Virus record (IMG/VR): IMGVR_UViG_3300020172_001034
Span: 1-21,478 of that record
DNA: 21,478 nt
Direction: 5' to 3' (one strand)
From: a virus
Every line of letters starts with the position of its first letter. The first letter of the stretch is position 1. Made by a program: the position numbers and the translations under genes. The notes under the pieces were generated by a model, which made no database searches, was not told where the DNA came from, and worked only from the letters and a program-made list of their open reading frames with translations. Of the stretch, positions 1 to 5,436 are shown one piece after another.

Positions 1-33
1 ATATTGCGAGATTCTATTTGTTTCTCGCAATAT
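1..33. repeat. Perfect inverted repeat (hairpin) at the window edge
   Basis: ATATTGCGAGA (1-11) and TCTCGCAATAT (23-33) are exact reverse complements separated by 11 bases, so RNA or single-stranded DNA could form an 11-bp hairpin. No T-tract follows, so it is not a canonical intrinsic terminator. It sits just ahead of the first attC-like site, so it probably belongs to the 3' end of a preceding cassette whose gene lies outside the window. Confidence 0.7.
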
Positions 34-37
34 TTAC

Positions 38-171
38 AGGTAACGTATGGTGATATAAGAAGTAGCGGATTAATAAAAACTAAACTTTAAATTTATGACA
101 GATTTTACAAATATACCCAAACTTTCAGAAAGCACTGAACCCGCTATTTCTTATAGCACGTGTTATGCCTC
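38..171. repeat. attC-like recombination site 0 (between a preceding cassette and cassette 1)
   Basis: The site runs from TAAC (41-44) to GTTA (162-165). Its arms pair imperfectly: TATAAGAAGTAGCGG (54-68) faces the reverse complement of CCGCTATTTCTTATA (141-155), with one mismatch. Unequal unpaired bases lie between the arms and the ends, as in the extrahelical bases of folded attC strands. The right-hand core GTTATGC (162-168) would be the recombination point, cut after the G. The spacer between the arms contains the ATG of the following gene at 95. Known integron attC sites share this TAAC...GTTA layout; assigning this one is inference, because no integrase is visible here. Confidence 0.65.
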
Positions 172-997
172 GTTTTTATACGTGGTTTTGTTTTCAGGTG
201 GTCGTACTTCCGCATTTTTAGCAAAGTATATGAAAGAGCATCCACATTATAAAAACTGCATTTTTGTTTTTATGAATACTGGAAAAGAACGTGAAGAAAC
301 TTTACAATTTGCCGATAAATGCGATAAAGAATTTGGATTGAATTTGGTTTATCTTGAAGCATTAGTAAACAACGAAAAAGGGAAAGGTACAACTTATACA
401 ATAGTTGATTTTGAAACTGCTTCAAGAAATGGAGAACCATTTGAAGCGATGCTTAAAAAATATCCATTACCTAATAATATGGCTTCAAATTGCACAAGAG
501 AATTAAAACAAAGACCTATTGATGCTTATTTACGTGATAATTATAAAGACTTTGATGTTATTAAAGTAGTAGGGATTAGAGCCGATGAAGCACATCGTAA
601 AAGTGTAAATGCTGAAATTGAAAAAGTAATTTATCCCTTATGTGATGAAGTAAAAATTGATAGCAGATTTATTCGTAATTGGTGGGAAAAGCAAAGGTTT
701 GATTTAGGATTAAAAGACTATCAAGGCAATTGTGATTTATGCTTTAAAAAGTCATTGAAAAAAAGATTGACAATTATAAAAGAAAATCCTGAAAGTGCTA
801 AATGGTGGCTTGAAATGGAGCAAAAATATAGTTCTGAAGAAATACCAAGATTTGATTTAAGAACAAATAAAAGCATTGAGGAATTAGTTGAAATGGCAAA
901 AAGACCATTTACAAAAGCGCAAGATTTGCACGAACTTTCACAACAACAATGCGATTTGTTTGAATTTGAAACCGATTGTTTCTGCAAGGCTTCTTAA
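95..997 (+). CDS. PP-loop / PAPS-reductase-family protein (cassette 1 gene)
   Basis: This 300-aa protein belongs to the adenine nucleotide alpha-hydrolase superfamily. LFSGGRTSAFLAKYM near residue 32 is a variant of the SGGxDS PP-loop that binds the ATP/PAPS phosphates. It is followed by FMNTGKEREET, NCTRELKQRPI, VVGIRADEAHRKS and a CDLCFKK pair that may bind metal or act in redox. Such proteins reduce PAPS to sulfite or activate sulfur for thiolation; standalone copies are common in phages and accessory DNA. The first roughly 27 residues are unlike the family because they are encoded by the attC-like palindrome. The family core begins near the GTG at 182, so the native start may be there. 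A 10-base inverted repeat (162-171 and 1001-1010) flanks the gene as a cassette. The family call is firm; the substrate is unknown. Confidence 0.8.
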   Translation: MTDFTNIPKLSESTEPAISYSTCYASFLYVVLFSGGRTSAFLAKYMKEHPHYKNCIFVFMNTGKEREETLQFADKCDKEFGLNLVYLEALVNNEKGKGTTYTIVDFETASRNGEPFEAMLKKYPLPNNMASNCTRELKQRPIDAYLRDNYKDFDVIKVVGIRADEAHRKSVNAEIEKVIYPLCDEVKIDSRFIRNWWEKQRFDLGLKDYQGNCDLCFKKSLKKRLTIIKENPESAKWWLEMEQKYSSEEIPRFDLRTNKSIEELVEMAKRPFTKAQDLHELSQQQCDLFEFETDCFCKAS

Positions 998-1000
998 AAT

Positions 1001-1138
1001 GAGGCATAACGGTTTGCGTGTATAAGAAGTGGCGGAATTAAAGCACAAAATTAACTTGAAAGCAATGCAGTTGAATATAGCACTAATGTTTCTAAATGGC
1101 ACGAAACCCGCCATTTTTTATACACGCTGTTATATGCT
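1001..1138. repeat. attC-like recombination site 1 (between cassettes 1 and 2)
   Basis: This is the best-formed site. TAAC (1007-1010) begins it and GTTA (1129-1132) ends it. The inner arms are GCGTGTATAAGAAGTGGCGG (1016-1035) and the reverse complement of CCGCCATTTTTTATACACGC (1108-1127), pairing at 18 of 20 positions. The left side carries extra bases (GGTTT against a single base), which gives the bulge asymmetry seen in attC. The left end GAGGCATAAC (1001-1010) is the exact reverse complement of the start of cassette 1 (162-171). The right end GTTATATGCT (1129-1138) instead matches the far end of cassette 2. The spacer of about 70 bases is unpaired. Confidence 0.75.
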
Positions 1139-1175
1139 GTTTTTCTTTCGCAAATTTATAAAAATATGTATATAG
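1065..1175 (+). CDS. Possible 36-aa leader ORF reading through attC-like site 1
   Basis: An ATG in the spacer of the attC-like site opens a 36-codon frame that crosses the right arm and the GTTA core. It ends at TAG 1173-1175, overlapping the first codons of the next gene by 10 bases. The right arm encodes TKPAIFYTRCYML here, close to TEPAISYSTCYA from the same part of site 0, where the frame continues into the cassette gene. It may be a translation-coupling leader or a chance opening; there is no direct evidence of expression. Confidence 0.25.
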   Translation: MQLNIALMFLNGTKPAIFYTRCYMLFFFRKFIKICI

Positions 1176-1585
1176 TAAAATTATCGGCAAAAGATGGTAA
1201 CGAAGATTATCATTTTGTAAATGTTGAAGTAAATTGCAATAATGAAAATACCGCTATCAATAAAGCAGTAGATTATTATTATGATAAATATTGGTCAAAC
1301 ACTGATTGGCGAAAAGAAGAATTTGAAGCAGAAATGATTTCTTTTAAAAATAAAGTAAATCAATTAAACGATTCTACTTTATGTAAGATACTACCAAATA
1401 AAGATATTATAATAAATGAATACGAAAGCTATTTGAGAAGTCATTTAGGAGCATCGGATAAATCGGTGGAAGATTTTTCAAAAATGTCTTTATATTTAAA
1501 ATTACAATATCTTTCAGAAATTGGTTGTGAGTTATCTTATTTTGCATATCCTAGAAAATCAAAATTTGAAAGCGTGTCTATTTAA
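1166..1585 (+). CDS. Hypothetical protein (cassette 2 gene)
   Basis: I do not recognise this 139-aa protein. It begins MYIVKLSAKDGNEDYHFVNV, a plausible beta-strand segment, and continues with charged, helix-prone stretches such as the one around residues 45-65. There is no signal peptide, membrane segment or obvious catalytic motif. The ATG at 1166 follows an AT-rich leader just inside the cassette boundary. GTTATATGCT (1129-1138) lies before the gene and its exact reverse complement AGCATATAAC (1589-1598) lies 3 bases after the stop, so the gene fills the cassette almost completely. Orphan small genes like this are typical of cassette arrays; many prove to be toxins, antitoxins or defence genes, but nothing in the sequence shows which. 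Confidence 0.6.
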   Translation: MYIVKLSAKDGNEDYHFVNVEVNCNNENTAINKAVDYYYDKYWSNTDWRKEEFEAEMISFKNKVNQLNDSTLCKILPNKDIIINEYESYLRSHLGASDKSVEDFSKMSLYLKLQYLSEIGCELSYFAYPRKSKFESVSI

Positions 1586-1588
1586 AAT

Positions 1589-1729
1589 AGCATATAACGC
1601 CACTCGGCTTGCTCGTCGTTGTGGCGAATTGAAAACTAATATTAACAAATAATCCTAAACTTTTAATTATGCCAAATAAAAACAAAAACACAGAAGTGCC
1701 ACAATGCGTGCAAACCGATGTTAGCAGTA
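1589..1729. repeat. attC-like recombination site 2 (between cassettes 2 and 3)
   Basis: TAAC (1595-1598) begins the site and GTTA (1720-1723) ends it. The left arm CGGCTTGCTCGTCGTTGTGGC (1605-1625) pairs with the reverse complement of 1698-1717, sharing CGG, TTGC, CG and TTGTGGC with one bulge. Arm sequences differ completely from sites 0 and 1, yet the architecture is the same; conservation of structure rather than sequence is what is known for attC. A second small hairpin (CGCCAC at 1598-1603, GTGGCG at 1621-1626) lies within the left arm. GTTAGCAGTA (1720-1729) starts cassette 3. The spacer contains the ATG of the next gene at 1669. Confidence 0.65.
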
Positions 1730-1932
1730 GTACATTTATTTCTAATGTACCTAACAAATTTGCGGATTGTGTAAAAAAATACCATAAAGAATTTAACGTA
1801 AAACTAAAAGAGTTTAAAGAATATAAGGGTAATTGGAAAACAGTTCACGTAGTTGGGAAAATGAGTGATTTAATTTTATTAAATGCAAAGTGCGAAAAAG
1901 AAACTTACGGAGATTTAGACGATGTTGATTAG
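1669..1932 (+). CDS. Small hypothetical protein (cassette 3 gene)
   Basis: This unrecognised 87-aa, Lys-rich protein (for example KYHKEFNVKLKEFKEYKGNWK) has an acidic tail, ETYGDLDDVD. The predicted ATG lies inside the spacer of attC-like site 2, so its first roughly 17 residues are encoded by the recombination site and the rest by the cassette. The only later in-frame ATG (1861) would leave 23 residues, so the upstream start is preferred. The bases before this ATG (TAAACTTTTAATTATG) closely match those before the ATG of the first cassette gene (TAAACTTTAAATTTATG), hinting that the attC spacer supplies the translation start. The cassette ends with TACTGCTAAC (1936-1945), the exact complement of its start. 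Confidence 0.5.
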   Translation: MPNKNKNTEVPQCVQTDVSSSTFISNVPNKFADCVKKYHKEFNVKLKEFKEYKGNWKTVHVVGKMSDLILLNAKCEKETYGDLDDVD

Positions 1933-1935
1933 TAT

Positions 1936-1960
1936 TACTGCTAACTACCCGCTAACCGCT
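1936..1960. repeat. Half of attC-like site 3 (left end only)
   Basis: TACTGCTAAC (1936-1945) is the exact reverse complement of the start of cassette 3 (1720-1729), so it is that cassette's left attC end. It is followed by TACCCGCTAACCGCT. The expected partner arm (about AGCGGTTAGCGGG followed by GTTA) is not found in the next several hundred bases. The site therefore seems truncated or interrupted, and the phage-like genes start right after it. Confidence 0.5.
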
Positions 1961-1979
1961 ATAAATGTATTACAATATT

Positions 1980-2153
1980 ATGAAAGTACTAATAAAAACA
2001 AAGGTAATTAGAATTACTGAAATGCAACTTTTAACGCTTCAAAAAATGAAGTCTTATAATGTTGACGTAGGTCATTTTATACGACAAGCAATATCTGAAA
2101 AGATAAAACGAGAGTACAAGGATTTAATACCAAAACAAAAAACACCATTTTAA
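1980..2153 (+). CDS. Ribbon-helix-helix-like small DNA-binding protein
   Basis: With the ATG at 1980 this is a 57-aa protein; an ATG at 1965 would add five residues. The segment KVIRITEMQLLTLQKMKSYN followed by VDVGHFIRQAISEKIKRE fits the ribbon-helix-helix pattern: a short basic strand, a helix, a turn with G/N, then a second helix ending in FIRxAIxEKI. Such proteins are usually small repressors or partners of toxins. It is the first gene after the cassette array and lies 1 base before the next small gene, so it probably belongs to the phage control or early region. The fold call rests on pattern recognition only. Confidence 0.55.
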   Translation: MKVLIKTKVIRITEMQLLTLQKMKSYNVDVGHFIRQAISEKIKREYKDLIPKQKTPF

Positions 2154-2154
2154 A

Positions 2155-2316
2155 ATGAATAAAGAATTTAAAGAACTATTTAAGCAGTCGGGACTTACTA
2201 AGGCTCAGTTTTCCAAGGCAATAGGAATGAAAAGAAGCAATTTACACTCTTACTTAACAGATAAAATTGAAATGAAAATAAAAACTTTTCAAAAATATAG
2301 TTTGAAATTAAAATAA
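2155..2316 (+). CDS. Very small HTH (Cro/XRE-like) protein
   Basis: This 53-codon frame encodes a protein beginning MNKEFKELFKQSGLTKAQFS and ending with a Lys-rich tail. The stretch SGLTKAQFSKAIGMKRSNLH SY (residues 12-33) has the spacing of a helix-turn-helix of the XRE/Cro type: helix 2 AQFSKAIG, turn, recognition helix RSNLHSYL. It may be a minimal transcription regulator. It begins one base after the preceding stop and is followed by a promoter, which fits a control region. The coding call rests on tight spacing and the HTH pattern. Confidence 0.55.
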   Translation: MNKEFKELFKQSGLTKAQFSKAIGMKRSNLHSYLTDKIEMKIKTFQKYSLKLK

Positions 2317-2330
2317 ATGTTATATATTTG
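2302..2330 (+). promoter_or_regulatory. Bacteroidetes-type promoter for the recombination operon
   Basis: TTG at 2302-2304 and TATATTTG at 2323-2330, followed by C, are 18 bases apart. This matches the known Bacteroidetes consensus of TTG and TAnnTTTG. It lies 28 bases ahead of the ATG at 2359 and overlaps the 3' end of the small HTH gene, which could regulate it. Confidence 0.65.
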
Positions 2331-2358
2331 CATAACAAAACAATTAAAAATACACAAA

Positions 2359-2496
2359 ATGGAACAACTCACAGATTACCAAGCGCAAAGAATCCAAGCC
2401 TTAGAAATTGAAAACGCAAGGATTAAGGCACAACTTGAAGAAGCAAAACAACTATTAACACAACTTTTAAAAGATTTAGAAAATGGGAGCATCTAA
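2359..2496 (+). CDS. Small coiled-coil protein
   Basis: This 45-codon frame starts 28 bases after the TATATTTG promoter. After MEQLTDYQAQ it is almost entirely one predicted helix with heptad-spaced hydrophobics (IQALEIENARIKAQLEEAKQ then LLTQLLKDL), a short coiled coil that probably dimerises. Its 3' end overlaps the next gene by 14 bases, which suggests translational coupling. I cannot assign a function; small coiled-coil proteins next to ERF recombinases in phages are common but uncharacterised. Confidence 0.5.
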   Translation: MEQLTDYQAQRIQALEIENARIKAQLEEAKQLLTQLLKDLENGSI

Positions 2497-2905
2497 AGAT
2501 ATGTTTTTGGAATTAAGAGAATACGACCACAATTTCACAAAAAAAGAAGCCGTATTAACTGGGAAAAGAATGGTAGATAATTTAATTGAAGCAGGCGAAG
2601 TTAATTTAAACCAAACTACTGCACACTTAGTTAGATTATCAGAGGTAATTAATACCGCAATTAGCGAAATAAAAGAACACATTGAAGATGGTAAATCTTT
2701 CGGTATTGAAGTGAAGACGGTTGAGGGTGGTTCTACTCCTAACTATTCAGAAGATGAGGTTTGGGCGCATTATAAAGAACTAATTAAAAGCCGTGAGGAG
2801 TTATTAAAATTAGCACAAAAGCAGGATATTATAGACGGATACGGAAACAATGTACCTAAGGTATCAGTTAATTATAGAAAATCTTATAAAACAATTAAAT
2901 TTTAA
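2483..2905 (+). CDS. Hypothetical phage protein upstream of the recombinase
   Basis: This 140-aa protein is mostly helical and charged. It has a helical N-terminal half (LTGKRMVDNLIEAGEVNLNQ, then LVRLSEVINTAISEIKEHIE) and a second helical region near residues 95-115 (HYKELIKSREELLKLAQKQD). It ends with a basic tail, YRKSYKTIKF. Its last gene boundary is 3 bases before the ERF recombinase, so the two are almost certainly co-expressed. By position it could be a recombinase partner or a host-nuclease inhibitor, but no specific motif proves either. Confidence 0.6.
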   Translation: MGASKDMFLELREYDHNFTKKEAVLTGKRMVDNLIEAGEVNLNQTTAHLVRLSEVINTAISEIKEHIEDGKSFGIEVKTVEGGSTPNYSEDEVWAHYKELIKSREELLKLAQKQDIIDGYGNNVPKVSVNYRKSYKTIKF

Positions 2906-2908
2906 GGT

Positions 2909-3394
2909 ATGAAAAATATAGCTGCCGCACTTGTTAAGGCTCAATTAGAAATGACCACACCAAAAAAAGGTAGTGTAAACCCTTTCTTTAAGAATCGCTA
3001 CGCTGATTTAAACGATGTACTTTATGCAGTAGTTCCAGCATTAAATAATAATGGAATCGTACTTTTACAACCTCTAGTATTTATCGAGGGTAAAAACTTT
3101 GTTAAAACGGTTTTAATGCACGAATCAGGAGAAACTTTTGAAAGTTATGCGGAAATATTTTGCAAGAACCAAAACGATGCCCAAGCCTACGGTAGTGGTA
3201 TTACCTACGCTAGACGTTACGCTTTAAGTTCTATTTGCGGAATTGGTTCTGAAGATGATGACGCACAAAAAGCGGTACAACCTAAGCCACAGGCAACCGC
3301 TGAAAATTTAGCCAACGCAAAGAAAGTAGGTGCTACAATAGCGCAAGTAAAGCAAAAATATAGCGTAACCGCTGAACAAGAGAAAAACTATTAA
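2909..3394 (+). CDS. erf: ERF-family single-strand annealing recombinase
   Basis: This 161-aa protein matches the ERF family. It begins with a helical MKNIAAALVKAQLEM, then NPFFKNRYADLNDVLYAV, in which the Y-A-D-L motif after a helical start is diagnostic. Next come PALNNNGIVLLQPLV and YGSGITYARRYALSSICGIG, where A-x-x-Y-x-R-Y is the conserved second motif, followed by the acidic EDDDAQ. ERF proteins anneal complementary ssDNA and support phage recombination and genome circularisation. The C-terminal tail after residue 120 is low in complexity and may recruit partners. It is the third gene from the 2323 promoter, and a terminator hairpin follows 15 bases after the stop. Confidence 0.9.
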   Translation: MKNIAAALVKAQLEMTTPKKGSVNPFFKNRYADLNDVLYAVVPALNNNGIVLLQPLVFIEGKNFVKTVLMHESGETFESYAEIFCKNQNDAQAYGSGITYARRYALSSICGIGSEDDDAQKAVQPKPQATAENLANAKKVGATIAQVKQKYSVTAEQEKNY

Positions 3395-3408
3395 ATTAAA
3401 TGCAGTGA

Positions 3409-3439
3409 GGGTAGTACTGCAACTTACTACCCATTTTTT
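3409..3439 (+). terminator. Intrinsic terminator after the ERF gene
   Basis: GGGTAGTA (3409-3416) and TACTACCC (3425-3432) form an 8-bp stem with an 8-base loop, followed by a run of six T (3434-3439). An overlapping competing pair, TGCAGT (3401-3406) with ACTGCA (3416-3421), would block this stem, so conditional read-through is possible. Confidence 0.7.
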
Positions 3440-3453
3440 AAATATATTTTATT

Positions 3454-3747
3454 ATGGCACAATCATTTTTTGGCTCAATCGATTTTTCTAAATTGTTAGA
3501 AATGGCAAAATCAGGTAACAAGGCTTTTACAAAAAGCGAAAAAAACGGACGTATTTATTTGAATGTAGATGTTTATGTTAAAGACGAAATTGACCAATAT
3601 GGTAATATAGCTTCAATTCGTGGGACGTTCAAAGGAGCAACTAAAGAGGATAAATTTTACTTCGCAAATTTAAAAGAAAGCGCGCCTTTTGTAGAAGCAC
3701 AACCTGTAGCAAGTGAAATTCCTGATGAGGACGAACTAGCATTTTAA
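3454..3747 (+). CDS. Possible ssDNA-binding protein with SSB-like acidic tail
   Basis: The 97-aa protein starts MAQSFFGSIDFSKLLEMAKS, contains a strand-rich middle (KNGRIYLNVDVYVKDEIDQY and IRGTFKGATKEDKFYFANL), and ends EIPDEDELAF. The ending resembles the acidic, Phe-terminated tip that bacterial and phage SSB proteins use to bind partners. It sits just after the ERF recombinase, where phages often place an SSB. The body does not show a clear OB-fold signature to me, so the function is inferred from the tail, the size and the neighbours. It lies between two hairpins and may be expressed by read-through of the upstream terminator. Confidence 0.5.
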   Translation: MAQSFFGSIDFSKLLEMAKSGNKAFTKSEKNGRIYLNVDVYVKDEIDQYGNIASIRGTFKGATKEDKFYFANLKESAPFVEAQPVASEIPDEDELAF

Positions 3748-3758
3748 CAACTAACCAA

Positions 3759-3786
3759 AACCGCTCTTTAATTAGGGCGGTTAATT
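3759..3786 (+). terminator. Hairpin after the SSB-like gene
   Basis: AACCGCTC (3759-3766) pairs with GGGCGGTT (3775-3782) through one G-T wobble, with an 8-base loop. It is followed only by AATTTAAAA, so it is a weak intrinsic terminator or an mRNA-end stabiliser. Confidence 0.5.
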
Positions 3787-3802
3787 TAAAACACAAAACA
3801 AG

Positions 3803-4009
3803 ATGATGACAATTCACGAAAAAATAGACGAAACTGCAAGATTGTATTTTAATTCATTTGAATTTAACGGGTATGTATTAGATGAATCCAATAAAGAAAC
3901 ACAAAAGAAATTTGCAAATAACGCAATAGAATTATTGTTAATGGAATTGGATTTTGGATATGAAAGAATGTTTTGGATAGCAGTTCAAGACAAAATAAAT
4001 TTAATGTAA
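3803..4009 (+). CDS. Small hypothetical phage protein
   Basis: This 68-aa protein (MMTIHEKIDETARLYFNSFE at the start) looks mostly helical, with acidic and aromatic residues. It has no recognisable motif, signal peptide or membrane segment. It is followed 5 bases later by another small gene, in a run of four short genes typical of phage early regions. Two adjacent ATG codons (3803, 3806) could each serve as the start. Confidence 0.55.
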   Translation: MMTIHEKIDETARLYFNSFEFNGYVLDESNKETQKKFANNAIELLLMELDFGYERMFWIAVQDKINLM

Positions 4010-4014
4010 ACAAG

Positions 4015-4206
4015 ATGACACCGAAAGAGAAGGCAGAAGAATTAATATATAGATTTACATTCTATTGTAGAGAATGCGATTATGAAGATAATGCTAAACA
4101 ATACGCTTTAATAGCAGTTGATGAGATACTATCAATTAGAAAGTTAAAAGATATTGAAAGTCAAAATTATTGGCAAGAAGTTAAACAAGAAATAGAAAAA
4201 CTTTAA
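4015..4206 (+). CDS. Small hypothetical phage protein
   Basis: I place the start at the ATG at 4015 (MTPKEKAEELIYRFTFYCRE), giving 63 aa. An upstream ATG at 3973 would overlap the previous gene by 37 bases. The protein is helical, with two Cys (CREC) and a conserved-looking start, MTPKEKAEEL, that I associate with small Bacteroidetes phage proteins of unknown function. The next gene starts 2 bases after the stop and also begins MTPK, so one may be an old duplication of the other's 5' end. Confidence 0.55.
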   Translation: MTPKEKAEELIYRFTFYCRECDYEDNAKQYALIAVDEILSIRKLKDIESQNYWQEVKQEIEKL

Positions 4207-4208
4207 AT

Positions 4209-4460
4209 ATGACACCGAAGAAAAAGAATATGAAAATGCACCTGTTTTATTGCCTATGCCAGTTACTACTTGAATGCTTAGACGAATTAAAAGTAACTAA
4301 CCCGCGAATGATTGAATTAAAGGCTAATTTAACGGAGTTTTGTGAATTGCTTAACAATGAATGCGCCGACACTTATACGGTTCAGAAAACGACCTATTTT
4401 CAACAGATAACACAAAAGATTAATACCATTTTAAGAAACGAATTTAATCCAGAATTGTAA
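4209..4460 (+). CDS. Small hypothetical phage protein
   Basis: This 83-aa protein starts MTPKKKNMKMHLFYCLCQLL and looks helical throughout, with several Cys residues and no known motif. The hydrophobic stretch after the basic start is too short and too broken by polar residues for a clear membrane segment. Its stop overlaps the next start by one base (TAATG at 4458-4462), so translation of the two is coupled. Confidence 0.5.
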   Translation: MTPKKKNMKMHLFYCLCQLLLECLDELKVTNPRMIELKANLTEFCELLNNECADTYTVQKTTYFQQITQKINTILRNEFNPEL

Positions 4461-4681
4461 TGAAAACAAGTAGAGGAATTGCAGATGAATTAGGTATTGA
4501 GAAATATGTTGTGGCTTATATCATAAAAAAAGAAAACATTAAACCGATACGAATAGAGGGAAATAGACGTTACTTTGATGAATCCAGTATTAAAACAATA
4601 AAACAATTATTACACTTAGAAGAAGAATCTGAATACGAAATCTTTGAATCAAAAATGAATTATGAAAGTACAATTAGTTAG
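4460..4681 (+). CDS. Small MerR-like helix-turn-helix protein
   Basis: The 73-aa protein begins MKTSRGIADELGIEKYVVAY and continues with a basic segment and GNRRYFDESSIKTIKQLL. This is the shape of the winged HTH of MerR and excisionase-like proteins: helix, turn, recognition helix, wing with RRYF, then a helix. No effector domain follows, so it is a minimal DNA binder and could be a regulator or directionality factor. It is coupled to the previous gene by TAATG, and its end overlaps thyX by 20 bases. Confidence 0.6.
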   Translation: MKTSRGIADELGIEKYVVAYIIKKENIKPIRIEGNRRYFDESSIKTIKQLLHLEEESEYEIFESKMNYESTIS

Positions 4682-5354
4682 CAAAACAACAGGAGTAGGA
4701 AAATATAAAGACCTTACAAGTGAAGAAATCATTTCCGCAATCGCAAGGCACGGGATAATAAAAGAGGATAATGGTAAGCTAGTAAAGTACTTAATGAACG
4801 CAAAACACTGGTCGCCTTTGGATATGATAGATTTTACTTTTGAAATCGAAACAAGCAGGTCAATAGGTCGCCAAATTTTAAGACACCAATCTTTAAAGTT
4901 CCAAGAGCATAGCACACGTTACTCAGATAGGGTGCTTTTTGAAAACGTAGAAATCAGAAAAGAACATCCGACTAATCGCCAAAGTAGTACGGAGGTTTTT
5001 AATCCTATTTGGACAGAAACAATTTTTGGAGGTCGCCACGATGGAGAAGATTACGAAATGGATGCAGAAAAGGCAATTAAACAGCATTTAATAAAATCTG
5101 AAATCCTTTACAAAAAATTAATTAATGCAGGAGTAGCGAAAGAATGCGCACGTAAAATACTACCCGAAACACTAACTACCACAATGAGTGCAAAAGGTTC
5201 TTTAAGGAGCTGGCTATCGTTTTTAAATGTACGACTTGACCATCACGCAGAGCTTGAAATACAACTAATTGCAAAGGAAATAGGGGAACTTTTAGCACAA
5301 GAAATGCCGAATATATTTTATAGTATTGATTGGAAAAAAGGGATGTTTTTATAA
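4662..5354 (+). CDS. thyX: Flavin-dependent thymidylate synthase ThyX
   Basis: ThyX makes dTMP from dUMP using FAD, NADPH and methylene-tetrahydrofolate. The 230-aa length fits the family. Visible elements are KHWSPLDMIDFTFEIETSRS near residues 48-67, the ThyX signature as RHQSLKFQEHSTRYS at 74-88 (classical form RHRxxSxNExSxRY), and ILPETLTTTMSAKGSLRSWL near 170-185 with the following helix. The third signature residue is Q instead of R, and FQE replaces NE. Phages use ThyX to supply thymidine for replication; MazG-like genes downstream fit the same nucleotide-pool role. The start overlaps the preceding gene by 20 bases; a later in-frame ATG would remove the conserved N-terminus. Confidence 0.92.
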   Translation: MKVQLVSKTTGVGKYKDLTSEEIISAIARHGIIKEDNGKLVKYLMNAKHWSPLDMIDFTFEIETSRSIGRQILRHQSLKFQEHSTRYSDRVLFENVEIRKEHPTNRQSSTEVFNPIWTETIFGGRHDGEDYEMDAEKAIKQHLIKSEILYKKLINAGVAKECARKILPETLTTTMSAKGSLRSWLSFLNVRLDHHAELEIQLIAKEIGELLAQEMPNIFYSIDWKKGMFL

Positions 5355-5361
5355 CGTCCCT
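5339..5361 (+). terminator. Weak hairpin overlapping the thyX stop
   Basis: GGGATG (5340-5345) can pair with CGTCCC (5355-5360) through one G-T wobble across the thyX stop codon, followed by an AT-rich run but no clean T-tract. It separates thyX from a new promoter, so a terminator role is plausible but weak. Confidence 0.4.
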
Positions 5362-5403
5362 AAAATTTATTAAAAATATTTACTTTTATTTAAAAAAGTT
5401 TAT

Positions 5404-5411
5404 TATATTTG
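5404..5411 (+). promoter_or_regulatory. Promoter -7 element for the GNAT-methyltransferase pair
   Basis: TATATTTG (5404-5411) followed by C matches the Bacteroidetes -7 consensus and lies 25 bases before the ATG at 5437. No good TTG is present at the usual distance, so strength is uncertain. It implies the modification pair can be expressed separately from thyX. Confidence 0.55.
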
Positions 5412-5436
5412 CATACACATTTAAAACAAATTAAAA

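Noticed and set aside
721-987. Open frame on the - strand inside the PP-loop gene
   Set aside because: Composition (Ser/Phe/Leu-rich) is typical of the antisense shadow of an AT-rich coding gene; the + strand frame has clear family motifs. The same holds for the other - strand frames at 2476, 4649, 14988, 16026, 16506, 16998, 19789 and 20535.
38-1729. Interpreting the palindromes as insertion-sequence ends or transposon repeats
   Set aside because: No transposase is present, there are no target-site duplications, and the 10-base matches pair the two ends of each gene segment separately rather than one shared end sequence.
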